A DNA stretch of 64,000 bases from Algoriphagus machipongonensis (GCF_000166275.1 NZ_CM001023.1:124001-188000), one strand, 5' to 3'. Shown: positions 34,325-43,249, counted from the first letter of the stretch. Made by a program: numbers and translations. Notes: generated by a model not told the origin, from the sequence alone.

Positions 34325-34767
34325 TTTTCCTCTTCTTTAAAATATTCCTTCGGCACTACAAACAACCCAAACGACACTGCATCGTCCTTTTTATTGCTGC
34401 GATGATGAGCTTGGTGGGCTTTAAAAATACCTCTTAGAAACAAACTCTTTGGTCTTTCAAACCACTTGATCCTTCTATGGATCAAAACATCATGTAAAAT
34501 AAAATACAGCAAACCATACAAACTGATTCCGATTCCTATCCAAAATCGATAATCCAATTCTGAAATCCCCAAAAAGATCAGGATTACAGCAATACTACCA
34601 AACAACAATGAAAACAAGTCATTTAGCTCAAATGCATGCTTGCTCGGCTCATGATGTGTTTTGTGTATCATCCATAGTGGCCCATGCATTAGATACTTGT
34701 GAATAGCCCATCCTGAGAGCTCCATCAATGCAAAACCCAACAATATAAATCCGATAGCAATGATCAT
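34321..34767 (-). CDS. crtZ: Beta-carotene hydroxylase CrtZ
   Basis: 148 residues. Membrane di-iron enzyme adding 3-hydroxyl groups to beta rings. Histidine boxes are HKYLMH, HKTHH, HRR and HQAHH, in the order typical for CrtZ, with four hydrophobic helices between them. It lies 74 bp after cruF, and its stop overlaps the regulator start. Confidence 0.93.
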   Translation of the reverse strand: MIIAIGFILLGFALMELSGWAIHKYLMHGPLWMIHKTHHEPSKHAFELNDLFSLLFGSIAVILIFLGISELDYRFWIGIGISLYGLLYFILHDVLIHRRIKWFERPKSLFLRGIFKAHQAHHRSNKKDDAVSFGLFVVPKEYFKEEEK

Positions 34768-34841
34768 TTGAAAGAAAACTACAAAGTTTCTGTTTTGTTA
34801 TGATTCTAAGATAAATTCTTTTCAAGCACTCTAAAATACCA

Positions 34842-35507
34842 TTAAAGGTCCAATGTAAAATTGAGTATGGCAAAAAACAACAGCATGGTAATCAGTATAA
34901 AAGCTGCCAGAGGATTGGATTTCTCAAAATTGGCCTTTCTATAAATTACATGAATGATGAATGAGATCAAAAACCAGCCCAAGTAATTTTTAGCAGGAAT
35001 TACATCAAATTTCCAATACCACATATCCAATGCTGTCGCTACCGGCTCCATAATATAGTCAAAAGCCGTCATGGCGGTTGCGCCCATAAATGCAGCGTAG
35101 TAGTCATTGGAAAACTTATGAAAAACAGCTGCCGTCAGATAAGTTAAAATAAACCAGTTTACCCCTATTACTAAGGGCACTTCCCATAATTTGGGTCCAA
35201 GCGTAGGTCCATAAACGTAATCCCCGTACAGATACCCTGTATGGATTCCGATGATCTCAGAACCAAAGCCGATCCAAAAGGCAAAGGCCGCTGCGATAGG
35301 AAAAGATTCTGTCCAACCTCGATGGAATAGTAGGATTATCGCAAGTGTCACTAATAATAAAGCTGGGGAAAGGGATAAAAACCAATCCCTGTATTCAGGT
35401 AAGGACATTCCTATTATTCCCACACCATATAAGGCCACCACCAGAATTTGAGCAATTAGCAATCGCTTATTCTTCGCTTCAGGAGGGGTCTGTGCTATTT
35501 TATGCAT
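34842..35507 (-). CDS. cruF: Carotenoid 1,2-hydratase CruF (DUF422 family)
   Basis: 221 residues, about seven membrane helices. Family blocks are GFGSEIIGIHTGYLYGDYVY, LGPKLWEVPLVIGVNWF and MTAFDYIMEPVATALDMWYW (in separate helices). CruF adds water to the psi end of a monocyclic or acyclic carotenoid, giving the 1'-hydroxyl found in saproxanthin, myxol and flexixanthin. It is the first gene of the cruF-crtZ-regulator operon. The only Met near the N-terminus is at 35507, almost on top of an upstream -7-like TATATTTA (complement of 35507-35514). Confidence 0.9.
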   Translation of the reverse strand: MHKIAQTPPEAKNKRLLIAQILVVALYGVGIIGMSLPEYRDWFLSLSPALLLVTLAIILLFHRGWTESFPIAAAFAFWIGFGSEIIGIHTGYLYGDYVYGPTLGPKLWEVPLVIGVNWFILTYLTAAVFHKFSNDYYAAFMGATAMTAFDYIMEPVATALDMWYWKFDVIPAKNYLGWFLISFIIHVIYRKANFEKSNPLAAFILITMLLFFAILNFTLDL

Positions 35508-35618
35508 AAATATAAAAGCTTTGCAAGGGGCAAATTCAGTTTTTCGTTTTGGGATTCCTAACTTTGAATTCTCAAATCTGTTTGCAAAAAAACAAAATTA
35601 CCTCTAAAATCTTCCGCT

Positions 35619-35924
35619 ATGATTCTTTACAATATTACTTTCACCGTTTTCAACGAAATAGAAGAGGATTTTGTCCAATGGATGAAAGAAACTCATATTC
35701 CGGACATTTTTGCAACAGGATTGTTTACTGAGCATAGATTCTTTCGTCTACTGAATAGCCCAGATGATCACGCCACGAATTACAGCCTGCAATTCTACGC
35801 AGAGAACACAGGCAAATTAATTGAATACGAAAGTCGATTTGCTCACGCTTTACGCTATGAAACTCAGGCCAGGTATGGGCAGAAGGCTTTGGCTTTTCGA
35901 ACCTTGATGGAAGCGGTTAAATAG
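35619..35924 (+). CDS. DUF4286-family protein
   Basis: 101 residues. Begins MILYNITFTVFNEIEEDFVQW and ends in a QALAFRTL helix, matching the small ferredoxin-like DUF4286 family of Bacteroidota. It includes the HIPDIFATGLF segment. Cytosolic, function unknown. Divergent from cruF (111 bp apart). Confidence 0.85.
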   Translation: MILYNITFTVFNEIEEDFVQWMKETHIPDIFATGLFTEHRFFRLLNSPDDHATNYSLQFYAENTGKLIEYESRFAHALRYETQARYGQKALAFRTLMEAVK

Positions 35925-36055
35925 TTTCATTGTCAGCATGAGCGCGTCCCTTCCGAAACGTAGGAAGTTGAAGGCAATAGTTCCTAAAGCTTGTCTTGCG
36001 AAGGGATATGAAAAGCTGAAAAGTCTTACCTAAGGCAAAATCAATGTCATTGCCC

Positions 36056-36084
36056 TGCCTCGTGTCTTCACGAGGCAATTTTTT
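36056..36084 (+). terminator. Rho-independent terminator
   Basis: TGCCTCGTG (36056-36064), loop TCTT, CACGAGGCA (36069-36077), then A and six T. A perfect 9-bp GC-rich stem. It lies 132 bp after the DUF4286 stop and insulates the lipoprotein array from upstream transcription, or ends a transcript arising within the structured element. Confidence 0.8.
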
Positions 36085-36186
36085 AAGAATAAAATTTAGG
36101 TCAGTCCTAAAGAAAGTAGGACCCGGCAATCTAGCTTTTCGCCAACCCTATAATCTGAAAATTAATTTTTTAGATATATTAACTAA

Positions 36187-36194
36187 AATATTTG
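36187..36194 (+). promoter_or_regulatory. Candidate -7 element of the lipoprotein array
   Basis: AATATTTG matches TAnnTTTG except at the first base and ends 37 bp before the first array gene. No strong -33 is seen. Since the first seven copies follow each other with gaps of 55 bp or less, this may drive much of the array. Confidence 0.35.
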
Positions 36195-36231
36195 CAGTGT
36201 ATTAACTATTTTCCATTCTAAACTAAATAGA

Positions 36232-37371
36232 ATGCGAAGACTATTTTTGATTTTTAGTTTGCTTTTATTTTTTTCCTGCGGAAGGTCCAAGGATTCCAAA
36301 TCTTCCAATGCAAGTAATCTTTTCGAAAACCTGACTTATTCTATTGATACGGTGGTGGTGGATTCGAAAGGAGAAATTATTAATCTCTCCAATGGACTGA
36401 GGTATTTTGACATATCAGTAGATGAATCTTCTCTATTACTTTTTGACCGGAAGCAAACCATTTTTCAGGAGATAGATCTGAATGACCTGAAACTGAAAGC
36501 CACTTATCCATATGAATTTGAAGGACCAAATGGAATTGGCAAAGCCATGAACTTTCAAATTTTACCTGATAGAACCCTTTTTATTCCCACTTTTTCAAAA
36601 TCAGGAATCTACAACCTACAAGGCAAGTTAGTTTCAAGATTAAATTTTAAACCTACTGAAGCAGAAGGGCTTGAAGAAACTGATCCATTCACCCTGATAA
36701 ATGCTATACTTATTAATCCAAAGTCAGGCCTTCTCTATTCTCTTCCGGGAGATTATATATCAGGTGTTAAAGATTTGGCAATTATAGATCCAGATAATAA
36801 TAAAGTAAAATTGATCAAACTTCCAGAAATGGATATTGCCGGAGATTTTAAGGTTTTCTGGAATACAGAAAATGGTAAAGCCATTGAAATGGAGGAATAC
36901 TCCCTGGCACTTTTTGATGAAACTTTAATTATCACCTGTACCGTAGGAAGTGGAATCTACACCTATAATACTAGTAACGACAGTTTGAATTTTGTAGATC
37001 TACCGCATAAAATCATCCCAACAAAAAAATCTGGTGAAATCTTAAATGAAGTAACTGAGGAGTCTGTTTTTTGGGATGAATACCGAAAAGTGGCAAGTCA
37101 GGTTTCATACTATGAATTGAAATGGGACAAGGAAAAAGAACGATTTTATCGCTTTGCCAGCAGGACATTTTTGGGGGAAAAGGAAAGCGACCCTGTTCGC
37201 GATGAAGTTTATCTTCTCGCTTATGACGAGGGTTTCAATGTCTTGGGTGAAACCAAACTGGATGAGTTAAAAACAATCCCAAGTTCCTATTTCTGGAAAG
37301 ACGGAAAACTCTGGTCCTTTGTCAATGTCGAAGACGAACTCGGCTTCGCAGTATTCACTTTTGATTTTTAA
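36232..37371 (+). CDS. DUF4221-like lipoprotein, array copy 1 (A)
   Basis: 379 residues. Lipobox LFFSC with Cys at about 16; the Ser/Lys-rich linker SKSSNASN then leads to the first strand (LTYSIDTVVVDSKG). The family motif FEGPNGIG is at about 96-103 and the end is WSFVNVEDELGFAVFTFDF. Repeating strand units (LLLFDRKQTIFQEIDL; VYLLAYDEGFNVLGETKL) suggest a beta-propeller. Its nearest relative by eye is copy 8 (H), seven genes away (shared GLRxFDxS, FQEIDL, FNLKP-like blocks, RFYRxASR). Its 3' end with the following TAACACATGAAA junction is almost repeated at copy 5. DUF4221 is a family without known function, and the assignment is from memory of family patterns. Confidence 0.82.
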   Translation: MRRLFLIFSLLLFFSCGRSKDSKSSNASNLFENLTYSIDTVVVDSKGEIINLSNGLRYFDISVDESSLLLFDRKQTIFQEIDLNDLKLKATYPYEFEGPNGIGKAMNFQILPDRTLFIPTFSKSGIYNLQGKLVSRLNFKPTEAEGLEETDPFTLINAILINPKSGLLYSLPGDYISGVKDLAIIDPDNNKVKLIKLPEMDIAGDFKVFWNTENGKAIEMEEYSLALFDETLIITCTVGSGIYTYNTSNDSLNFVDLPHKIIPTKKSGEILNEVTEESVFWDEYRKVASQVSYYELKWDKEKERFYRFASRTFLGEKESDPVRDEVYLLAYDEGFNVLGETKLDELKTIPSSYFWKDGKLWSFVNVEDELGFAVFTFDF

Positions 37372-37374
37372 CAC

Positions 37375-38487
37375 ATGAAACTCATAATAAACCTCTCACT
37401 GATTATTCTTCTGTTTTCCTGTTCCAAAAAGGAGGAAAATTCCTCAGGCAATATCCTGGATAGTCTGACTATCTCTGTAGATACCGTCATTGTTGATTCC
37501 AAAGGAAAGCTTCTTGAATTAAACAGGGGGCCAAGCTCTTCATCAGTTTCTGAAAATGGTAAATACCTGTATTTATTCAATTCAAGAACTCACCAGATCC
37601 AACAGATCAATTTGGATCAATTAGAATGGGAGAGAGACTTTGACTTTGAAGTGGAGGGACCCAACGGGATCAGTGATATGGTTTTAAAAACACAAACTTT
37701 GGATGATAGTACATTCGTTATCACCGCTTTCAATAAATTGGGCACTTTTTCAATAGAAGGCACTAAGCTTAAAAACTTTTCAATCTCATCTCTTCCTCTA
37801 GAAAGCGATCTGCAGGAGTTAGATTACAGTGTTATTCTTACTAAAGATCTAAAAAGTATCTTCTCACTTCCAGGAGTCAGATATCAAGGTCCCAGAACTT
37901 TTGCAAAAATTGATCTTCAAACTTACGAAATAGACAATTTCTCAATTAAAGAGATGAACTGGATTTTTGACTTAAAAATTGGGACTTCGGCACAATCTGT
38001 TTTTCAAGAATCCATGTATTTGGTGGAGGTAAATAATCAGATTTTGGCACTAAGTCCTTCTAGCAGCTCATTTTATCGCTATGATTTAAAAACTGATTCC
38101 CTGAACTATCACTCTTTTATCCATCAGCTTAGTCCTATAACCAATGAAACCAAGCTGAAAACCATTGTAGAATCAGATCAAGAATACCATGAAGAAATGA
38201 GAAATTTTTTCATGGGAATGTATTTTGGGCCGCTTAAATGGGATGAATCCAATAAGCTTTATTTCCGATTTGGAAGAAAGGCGAATAGTATAGATGACAC
38301 ATGGCAAATTTCCTCCAGCCAAGTTTTTATGTATGCCTATGATGAGAATTTCAATTTGATTGGCGAGGCGGAATTGCCTGAAGAAATAAAATTCCCCAGA
38401 GATTTCTTCTTCAAAGACGGCAAACTCTGGTCTTATATCAACATCGAAGACGAGCTCGGCTTTGCCATATTCACTTTTGATTTTTAA
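37375..38487 (+). CDS. DUF4221-like lipoprotein, array copy 2 (B)
   Basis: 370 residues, three bases after copy A. Lipobox LLFSC, then SKKEENSSGN. The conserved motif reads VEGPNGIS, so the last Gly is replaced. The core is divergent from copy A (for example SIFSLPGVRYQGPRTFAKIDL), whereas the last 75 or so bases are nearly the same as in copies A, C, E and H. Distinctive is FFMGMYFGPLKWDESNKLYFRF where others have SQxxFxxLxWD. Predicted lipid-anchored envelope protein; the ligand is unknown. Confidence 0.82.
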   Translation: MKLIINLSLIILLFSCSKKEENSSGNILDSLTISVDTVIVDSKGKLLELNRGPSSSSVSENGKYLYLFNSRTHQIQQINLDQLEWERDFDFEVEGPNGISDMVLKTQTLDDSTFVITAFNKLGTFSIEGTKLKNFSISSLPLESDLQELDYSVILTKDLKSIFSLPGVRYQGPRTFAKIDLQTYEIDNFSIKEMNWIFDLKIGTSAQSVFQESMYLVEVNNQILALSPSSSSFYRYDLKTDSLNYHSFIHQLSPITNETKLKTIVESDQEYHEEMRNFFMGMYFGPLKWDESNKLYFRFGRKANSIDDTWQISSSQVFMYAYDENFNLIGEAELPEEIKFPRDFFFKDGKLWSYINIEDELGFAIFTFDF

Positions 38488-38494
38488 AAGAACT

Positions 38495-39766
38495 ATGAGA
38501 ATCGCCTATCTTTTAATTTTTATATGTGTTATTTTCTCATGTCAGAAAAAAGATGAATCCAAGGTTGAGTTGAATGAACCTACGATTGTCAGAAATCCTA
38601 TAGATTCATTAAAGAAAGATCCTGAAAAAGAAGATTCAATCATTAGTATAGAGGAAGAGGAAGCTCAAGAAGAAATTCAGAAAGCAGAAGATCTAACCCC
38701 AACCAACTTTCTAGAAAATCTTTCCTTTAAAATTGACACTGTGCTCACTGATTCGAAAGGCACTCTAATTTACCTACCTCAAGGTTTAAATAATTCTGAT
38801 GTATCCCCCAATAAAAAATTTCTTTATGCTTTAAATAAAAAATCAAACAACCTCTACCAGTTTGATTTAGAACGCCTAGAATTGGTGGAATCCTACCAAT
38901 TTGAAAAAGAAGGGCCTAACAGTGTTCAACCTAGAATCTGGTATTTCCAATTACTGGATAATAATCAAATAGGATTTACAGACTACCACTCTTTTGGAAT
39001 CTATAATTTCCAGACACAAAAATTGTCTTCCTATCAATTTTCAGAAAAAGATTTTTCCGATTTAATAGACACACCCACCGAGGCCAAATATGAAAGTCTC
39101 CAGTTTAGCGCAGATGGAAAAGAAATTTATTTTCTACACCAGAATATTGAGAGAGAGAAAGTGTATTTGGGAATATTTGATCCCAAAATAAATAAAGAAA
39201 AGCTGGTGGACTTAGTGGAATTTAAATTCTTGACCCGACTCCGATTTACCCATAGTGAAGGGATAGCCCATCACATCGCCGATTTTGCAAACCTTGGGGT
39301 GAAAGTGGAAAAAAATCGAGTACTGATTTATTCTAAAGGTACCAGTAAAGTTTATATATACGATCTTACCAGCGGCACCCTGACTTTCAAATCCCCCCAA
39401 CACGAAATTGTACCCAATGATCAAATACCCCCTTTCTCCAATAAGGTTTCATCTAGTGAAGAGGTCCGTGAAGCAAGCAACTCCTTAGTGTTTCAAATTT
39501 CTTATAGGGACTTTTTATATGATGATCAACGGGAAATGTATTTCCGCTTTGCGTCAATCCTGGAAGATACCGATGATCTCAACGCAAAAAGTGAAAAAGA
39601 GGTATACCTTTTCGCATATGATAAAAAGCTCAATCTAATTGGAGAAACCAAGATAGATGAATTGGTAAAGGTGCCAAACTATCCCTTTTTCAAAGACGGA
39701 AAACTCTGGTCTTATGTCAACATCGAAGACGAGCTCGGCTTCGCCATATTCACTTTTAACTTTTAA
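38495..39766 (+). CDS. DUF4221-like lipoprotein, array copy 3 (C), with long acidic linker
   Basis: 423 residues from the ATG at 38495, chosen because the signal peptide starts there. The longest copy, because about 50 extra residues rich in Glu, Asp and Lys (such as SIEEEEAQEEIQKAED) stand between the lipidated Cys (VIFSCQKKDES) and the propeller-like core. The CQKKDE start resembles the lipoprotein export signal that sends Bacteroidota lipoproteins to the cell surface. The motif is reduced to KEGPNSVQ. The end is YVNIEDELGFAIFTFNF. The linker would hold the core further from the membrane. Confidence 0.82.
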   Translation: MRIAYLLIFICVIFSCQKKDESKVELNEPTIVRNPIDSLKKDPEKEDSIISIEEEEAQEEIQKAEDLTPTNFLENLSFKIDTVLTDSKGTLIYLPQGLNNSDVSPNKKFLYALNKKSNNLYQFDLERLELVESYQFEKEGPNSVQPRIWYFQLLDNNQIGFTDYHSFGIYNFQTQKLSSYQFSEKDFSDLIDTPTEAKYESLQFSADGKEIYFLHQNIEREKVYLGIFDPKINKEKLVDLVEFKFLTRLRFTHSEGIAHHIADFANLGVKVEKNRVLIYSKGTSKVYIYDLTSGTLTFKSPQHEIVPNDQIPPFSNKVSSSEEVREASNSLVFQISYRDFLYDDQREMYFRFASILEDTDDLNAKSEKEVYLFAYDKKLNLIGETKIDELVKVPNYPFFKDGKLWSYVNIEDELGFAIFTFNF

Positions 39767-39770
39767 ATCC

Positions 39771-40925
39771 ATGAAAAAACTATTTTCCATTACCCTTCTT
39801 ATCCTTTTTGCTTCCTGTGGAGCCAAAGAATCTGAAAATGAGGAACCCGCAAACCTCCTCGAAAATCTCACTTATTCGGTTGACACGGTGGTAATGGACC
39901 CAGGCGAGGATATTTTCAACCTATCGATGGGAATTCGTTCTCTAGACCTCTCACCAGATAACAAATTCCTGTATTATTTTGAAAATATGCCTCCCAAACT
40001 CCTAAAGGTTGACTTGGACAAAAGGTCCTTAGTGAGTAAAACAGAATTTGAATCCGAGGGACCCAATGGAGTGGGAGTTTTTGTAGGAACTATTCAAGTA
40101 GGCCCTGAAGAAAAACTTGTTTTATTAGGTAATAATGCTTCCTATGGGGTTTTTGACATGAATGGGACCAAAATCAAAGACCTTAAAACAAAGCCGGAAG
40201 GCCTTGATCCCAATTTGGCAGAGAATTTCTTCAACCTTTATGGAAATAGCATTTACGATTGGGAAAACGATAAGATCTTTTCCTGGCCTGTTGAAAGAGA
40301 AATGGAATCGGCAGGACAGAAAGAGGGACTGGTGTCTATTGATCTGAAATCTAAATCAGCCAAAATAATCGAAGTTCCAGAAATGGAGATTGTAAAAAAG
40401 TACAGTATTTTATTCGAAGAAAATGGCGCATCTCAAGGTTCTCCTCAGGAAGTTTATTTGACTCAACACGAGGGTAAAATCTTGATTTCATGTTCTGCCA
40501 TGGGTGATTTTTATGTATATGATCCCAAAACCGATGAAACCAAGTTTATTCAAATTGATCATCAGTTGGTTCCCAACAGACTAACAGGTGAAATAAACAA
40601 TAGGCCTGCCTCACAAGAAAGCTTTAACGAGGAAATGGCGAAAGTAAATTCACAGATCTATTTTCAAAACCTGAAATGGGATCCTTCTCGAGAAATGTAC
40701 TTAAGGTTTGCCCGAAAAGTGTTTATGCCAAAAACACCTGAAGAGGAATTTACATTTGAATATTTCCTTTTAGCCTATGATCCAGAATTCAATCTGCTAG
40801 GTGAGACCAAGTTAGATTTGGAAGAAAGGATCGACTACCATGTATTCTTTAAAGACGATAAACTTTATTCCTATGTCAATGTAAATGACGACTTAGGTTT
40901 CGCTGTGATCTCTTTTGATTTTTAA
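39771..40925 (+). CDS. DUF4221-like lipoprotein, array copy 4 (D)
   Basis: 384 residues from the ATG at 39771. Lipobox LFASC followed by GAKESENEEP, acidic after the Cys. The first 110 or so bases are nearly identical to copy 5 (E) (same GAKESENEEP and NLLENLT blocks at DNA level), a recent duplication or conversion. Motif SEGPNGVG. Unlike most of its group its last codons differ in sequence (YVNVNDDLGFAVISFDF with different codons), so it has escaped the 3' homogenisation. Confidence 0.82.
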   Translation: MKKLFSITLLILFASCGAKESENEEPANLLENLTYSVDTVVMDPGEDIFNLSMGIRSLDLSPDNKFLYYFENMPPKLLKVDLDKRSLVSKTEFESEGPNGVGVFVGTIQVGPEEKLVLLGNNASYGVFDMNGTKIKDLKTKPEGLDPNLAENFFNLYGNSIYDWENDKIFSWPVEREMESAGQKEGLVSIDLKSKSAKIIEVPEMEIVKKYSILFEENGASQGSPQEVYLTQHEGKILISCSAMGDFYVYDPKTDETKFIQIDHQLVPNRLTGEINNRPASQESFNEEMAKVNSQIYFQNLKWDPSREMYLRFARKVFMPKTPEEEFTFEYFLLAYDPEFNLLGETKLDLEERIDYHVFFKDDKLYSYVNVNDDLGFAVISFDF

Positions 40926-40972
40926 TAATCATGAAGCAGCTTTTAGCGATTTCACTTTTAACTAATAAATCC

Positions 40973-42122
40973 ATGAAAAAACTATTTTCCTTTGCACTTC
41001 TTGCCCTATTTGCTTCCTGTGGAGCCAAAGAATCAGAAAATGAGGAACCCGTAAACCTCCTCGAAAATCTCACTTTTTCGGTTGACACTCTGGTGGTAGA
41101 TGCGGGTGATGATTTTTTTAATCTGAATTTCGGACTCGGCACAAACGGATTAAATCAGGATAAAAGTGAATTGCTGTTTTTTGAAAACAGCCCTCCAAAG
41201 TTGGTAAGGGTAGATTTAGATCAAATGAAGTTGATTGACAAAACTGATTTTGAAGCTGAAGGCCCAAATGGAATCGGTCCCTACCTCACAGGGTTTTCGG
41301 TGGGCCCGGAAGACCAATTGTATATACAAAGCTTTACCACCATGGCAATTTTTGATTTGCAGGGGAAATTAGAGAAAGACTTAAAAGTAGTTCCAGAGGG
41401 AATAGATCCAGATTTAGCGGGAGACTACATCTCACTTTTTGGAAGGCCTGAATATGACTTTGATACACAAAAGATTTACACGCAGCCGTCATTTGAAAAA
41501 GCAGGGGAATATGGTCTTTTCGTCATTGACCCACAAACTAACAGTGCGGAAGTTTATCCAATCCCCAAGATGAAAATTGTGGATGATCTTAGTGGCACAT
41601 TCGAAACCAAATCAGGAGAATATACAACCTTCTTTTATTTTGGAACATCCAGGTACACTACTTCTTTGCCTGGTAAGCTGATCATATCCTGTTCTCCTAT
41701 GAGTGGAGCTTATGTTTTTGATAAAAAAACCAATCAAATGGAATTTAAGGATATCCAGCATCAAACTGTTCCCAATGAGATGCAAGTTGACTTGGTAAAA
41801 TCCCACAGATGAGGCAACAGTTAAGGAAAACCGCCGAAAAATAGGTGAGGAACTCAACTTTCAGACCTTTTTATGGGACGAAAGCAGGGAAATGTATTGG
41901 AGATTTGGGAAGAAGACTTTTGAAGGCAAGGAAAAAGGAGATCCAAGGACCTTTGAAATTTACCTTTTTGCTTATGATGAAGATTTCCATGTCCTAGGAG
42001 AAACCAAGCTGGATGAGTTAAAAACAATGCCTAGTACCTATTTCTTCAAAGACGGCAAACTCTGGTCCTACGTCAACGTCGAAGACGAACTCGGCTTCGC
42101 AGTATTCACTTTTAATTTTTAA
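40973..42122 (+). pseudogene. DUF4221-like lipoprotein, array copy 5 (E), split by a frameshift
   Basis: Reading from the ATG at 40973 (signal peptide, LFASC lipobox) the frame stops at 41810-41812 after about 279 residues. The remaining family sequence continues in another frame from about 41799 (DEATVKENRRK, FLWDESREMYWRF) to the normal end at 42120-42122. The region is 1150 bases, one more than a multiple of three, so one extra A in the AAAA of GTAAAATCCC (41795-41804) would explain it and restore 382 residues if removed. Its 5' end is D-like, its 3' end A-like. It may be a pseudogene, a phase-variable or frameshifted gene, or a sequencing error at a short homopolymer. Confidence 0.8.
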
Positions 42123-42125
42123 CAC

Positions 42126-43244
42126 ATGAAAAAATTACTTCCATTTATTCTGCTCAGCATTTGCTTGGCATGTAACAGACCAACTGAAGAATCCAGTCAG
42201 GAAGAATTTAAATTTTCTTACAGCAGTGACACAGTGATGGTGGACGCAGGAGATGACTTCATTTATCTCAGAAGAGCATTGGGAATCGCAGATTTAAGCA
42301 AGGACGAAAAACAGCTGTATAATTTCAATTTCGATGCTACAGAAATGGAAGTAATCGATTTGGAACAAATGAAACTGGTGGATCGGATAAAAATGGAAAA
42401 AGAAGGACCTCTTGGCACTGGTTTTCCTCGATACTTGAGTATCAGTGATGATGGAAAATTTTTCTTTGTAGGCTTCACAGATATTCGTGAGTTCGATCCC
42501 TCTTTGCAAAATCAGGTCCTCTATCAATTCCGAAGTGACAAGCCTATTGGCCTAGAGGAGGGAGAGACGCTAGGTCAGGAATTCCAAATTTCCCAAAATG
42601 GCCAATACATTCTGGTTCCATACGGACCTGAAAACATGGATGAGCCCAAAACCGGAATAGCGATCCTTACGCTCAATGATATGAAAGTCAAAAAAATCCC
42701 AATGGATCTGTGGCAAAGGACGCAAGACTATTTGGTAACCCTATACATAGATGGAAAATTGCAATCCAGATCATTTGAACAAGTCGATATATTACCAAGG
42801 AAAGAACAGGTTTTGATCTCCTCTCACAATTTTAACGAAGTATATGTGCTGGATTTAAAGACAGATTCTATCACTCACAAAACTTACCATTCCCAGATAA
42901 CCGCTGATACAAAAAAGCTTCCCACCAAAACTACTCTAGATGCTCCGGAACAAATGCGGGATTCCTTTACACAAATGAATGAAGATGTGGAATTTGGTGG
43001 ATTTTATTTCGATGAAGTCAACGAGAAATTCTTTAGATTTTCCAGAGAGCTAGATCGGAAAATCGGTGATTCAACTGTCTTTAAGGAAGTAGTCACCATT
43101 TTTGATAAAGACCTAAACCAAGTACATGAAGAAATCTTCCCCATCAATTATTATGGTTTGAAATTTTTTAAAGAAGGAAAACTCTATTCTTATGTCAACA
43201 TCGATGACGAGCTGGGATTCGCAGTATTCACTTTTGATTTTTAA
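42126..43244 (+). CDS. DUF4221-like lipoprotein, array copy 6 (F), chimeric
   Basis: 372 residues. Lipobox ICLAC. Most of the protein belongs to the second subtype of the array: FSYSSDTVMVDAGDDF, LYNFNFDATEMEVIDLEQ, HKTYHSQITAD and EVVTIFDKDLNQVHEE are like copies J, L and M. The last 25 or so residues (YSYVNIDDELGFAVFTFDF) are of the first subtype, with the shared 3' DNA block. The motif is KEGPLGTG. This mosaic is best explained by recombination at the 3' end. Three bases separate it from copy E. Confidence 0.82.
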   Translation: MKKLLPFILLSICLACNRPTEESSQEEFKFSYSSDTVMVDAGDDFIYLRRALGIADLSKDEKQLYNFNFDATEMEVIDLEQMKLVDRIKMEKEGPLGTGFPRYLSISDDGKFFFVGFTDIREFDPSLQNQVLYQFRSDKPIGLEEGETLGQEFQISQNGQYILVPYGPENMDEPKTGIAILTLNDMKVKKIPMDLWQRTQDYLVTLYIDGKLQSRSFEQVDILPRKEQVLISSHNFNEVYVLDLKTDSITHKTYHSQITADTKKLPTKTTLDAPEQMRDSFTQMNEDVEFGGFYFDEVNEKFFRFSRELDRKIGDSTVFKEVVTIFDKDLNQVHEEIFPINYYGLKFFKEGKLYSYVNIDDELGFAVFTFDF

Positions 43245-43249
43245 ATAAA

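Larger units (their letters stand above)
35925..36231. repeat. Structured intergenic element between DUF4286 and the lipoprotein array
   Basis: This 307-bp gap is more GC-rich than its surroundings and contains nested inverted repeats. TCCCTTC (35947-35953) pairs with GAAGGGA (36000-36006). Inside them TAGGAA (35961-35966) pairs with TTCCTA (35981-35986). Further on GTCCTA (36104-36109) pairs with TAGGAC (36117-36122). A terminator-like stem lies between the two structures. No credible gene is present. It may be a dispersed MITE-like repeat or encode a structured RNA; one copy alone cannot decide. Confidence 0.45.

Noticed and set aside
35940..36010. tRNA or small structured tRNA-like gene
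   Set aside because: No T-loop (GTTCGAATC-like) or anticodon arm; the pairing is nested hairpins instead.
35917..36129. 70-residue minus-strand reading frame in the gap before the lipoprotein array
   Set aside because: It runs through the nested inverted repeats and the terminator stem, has no family resemblance and no start signal. The RNA/repeat structure explains the open frame better.
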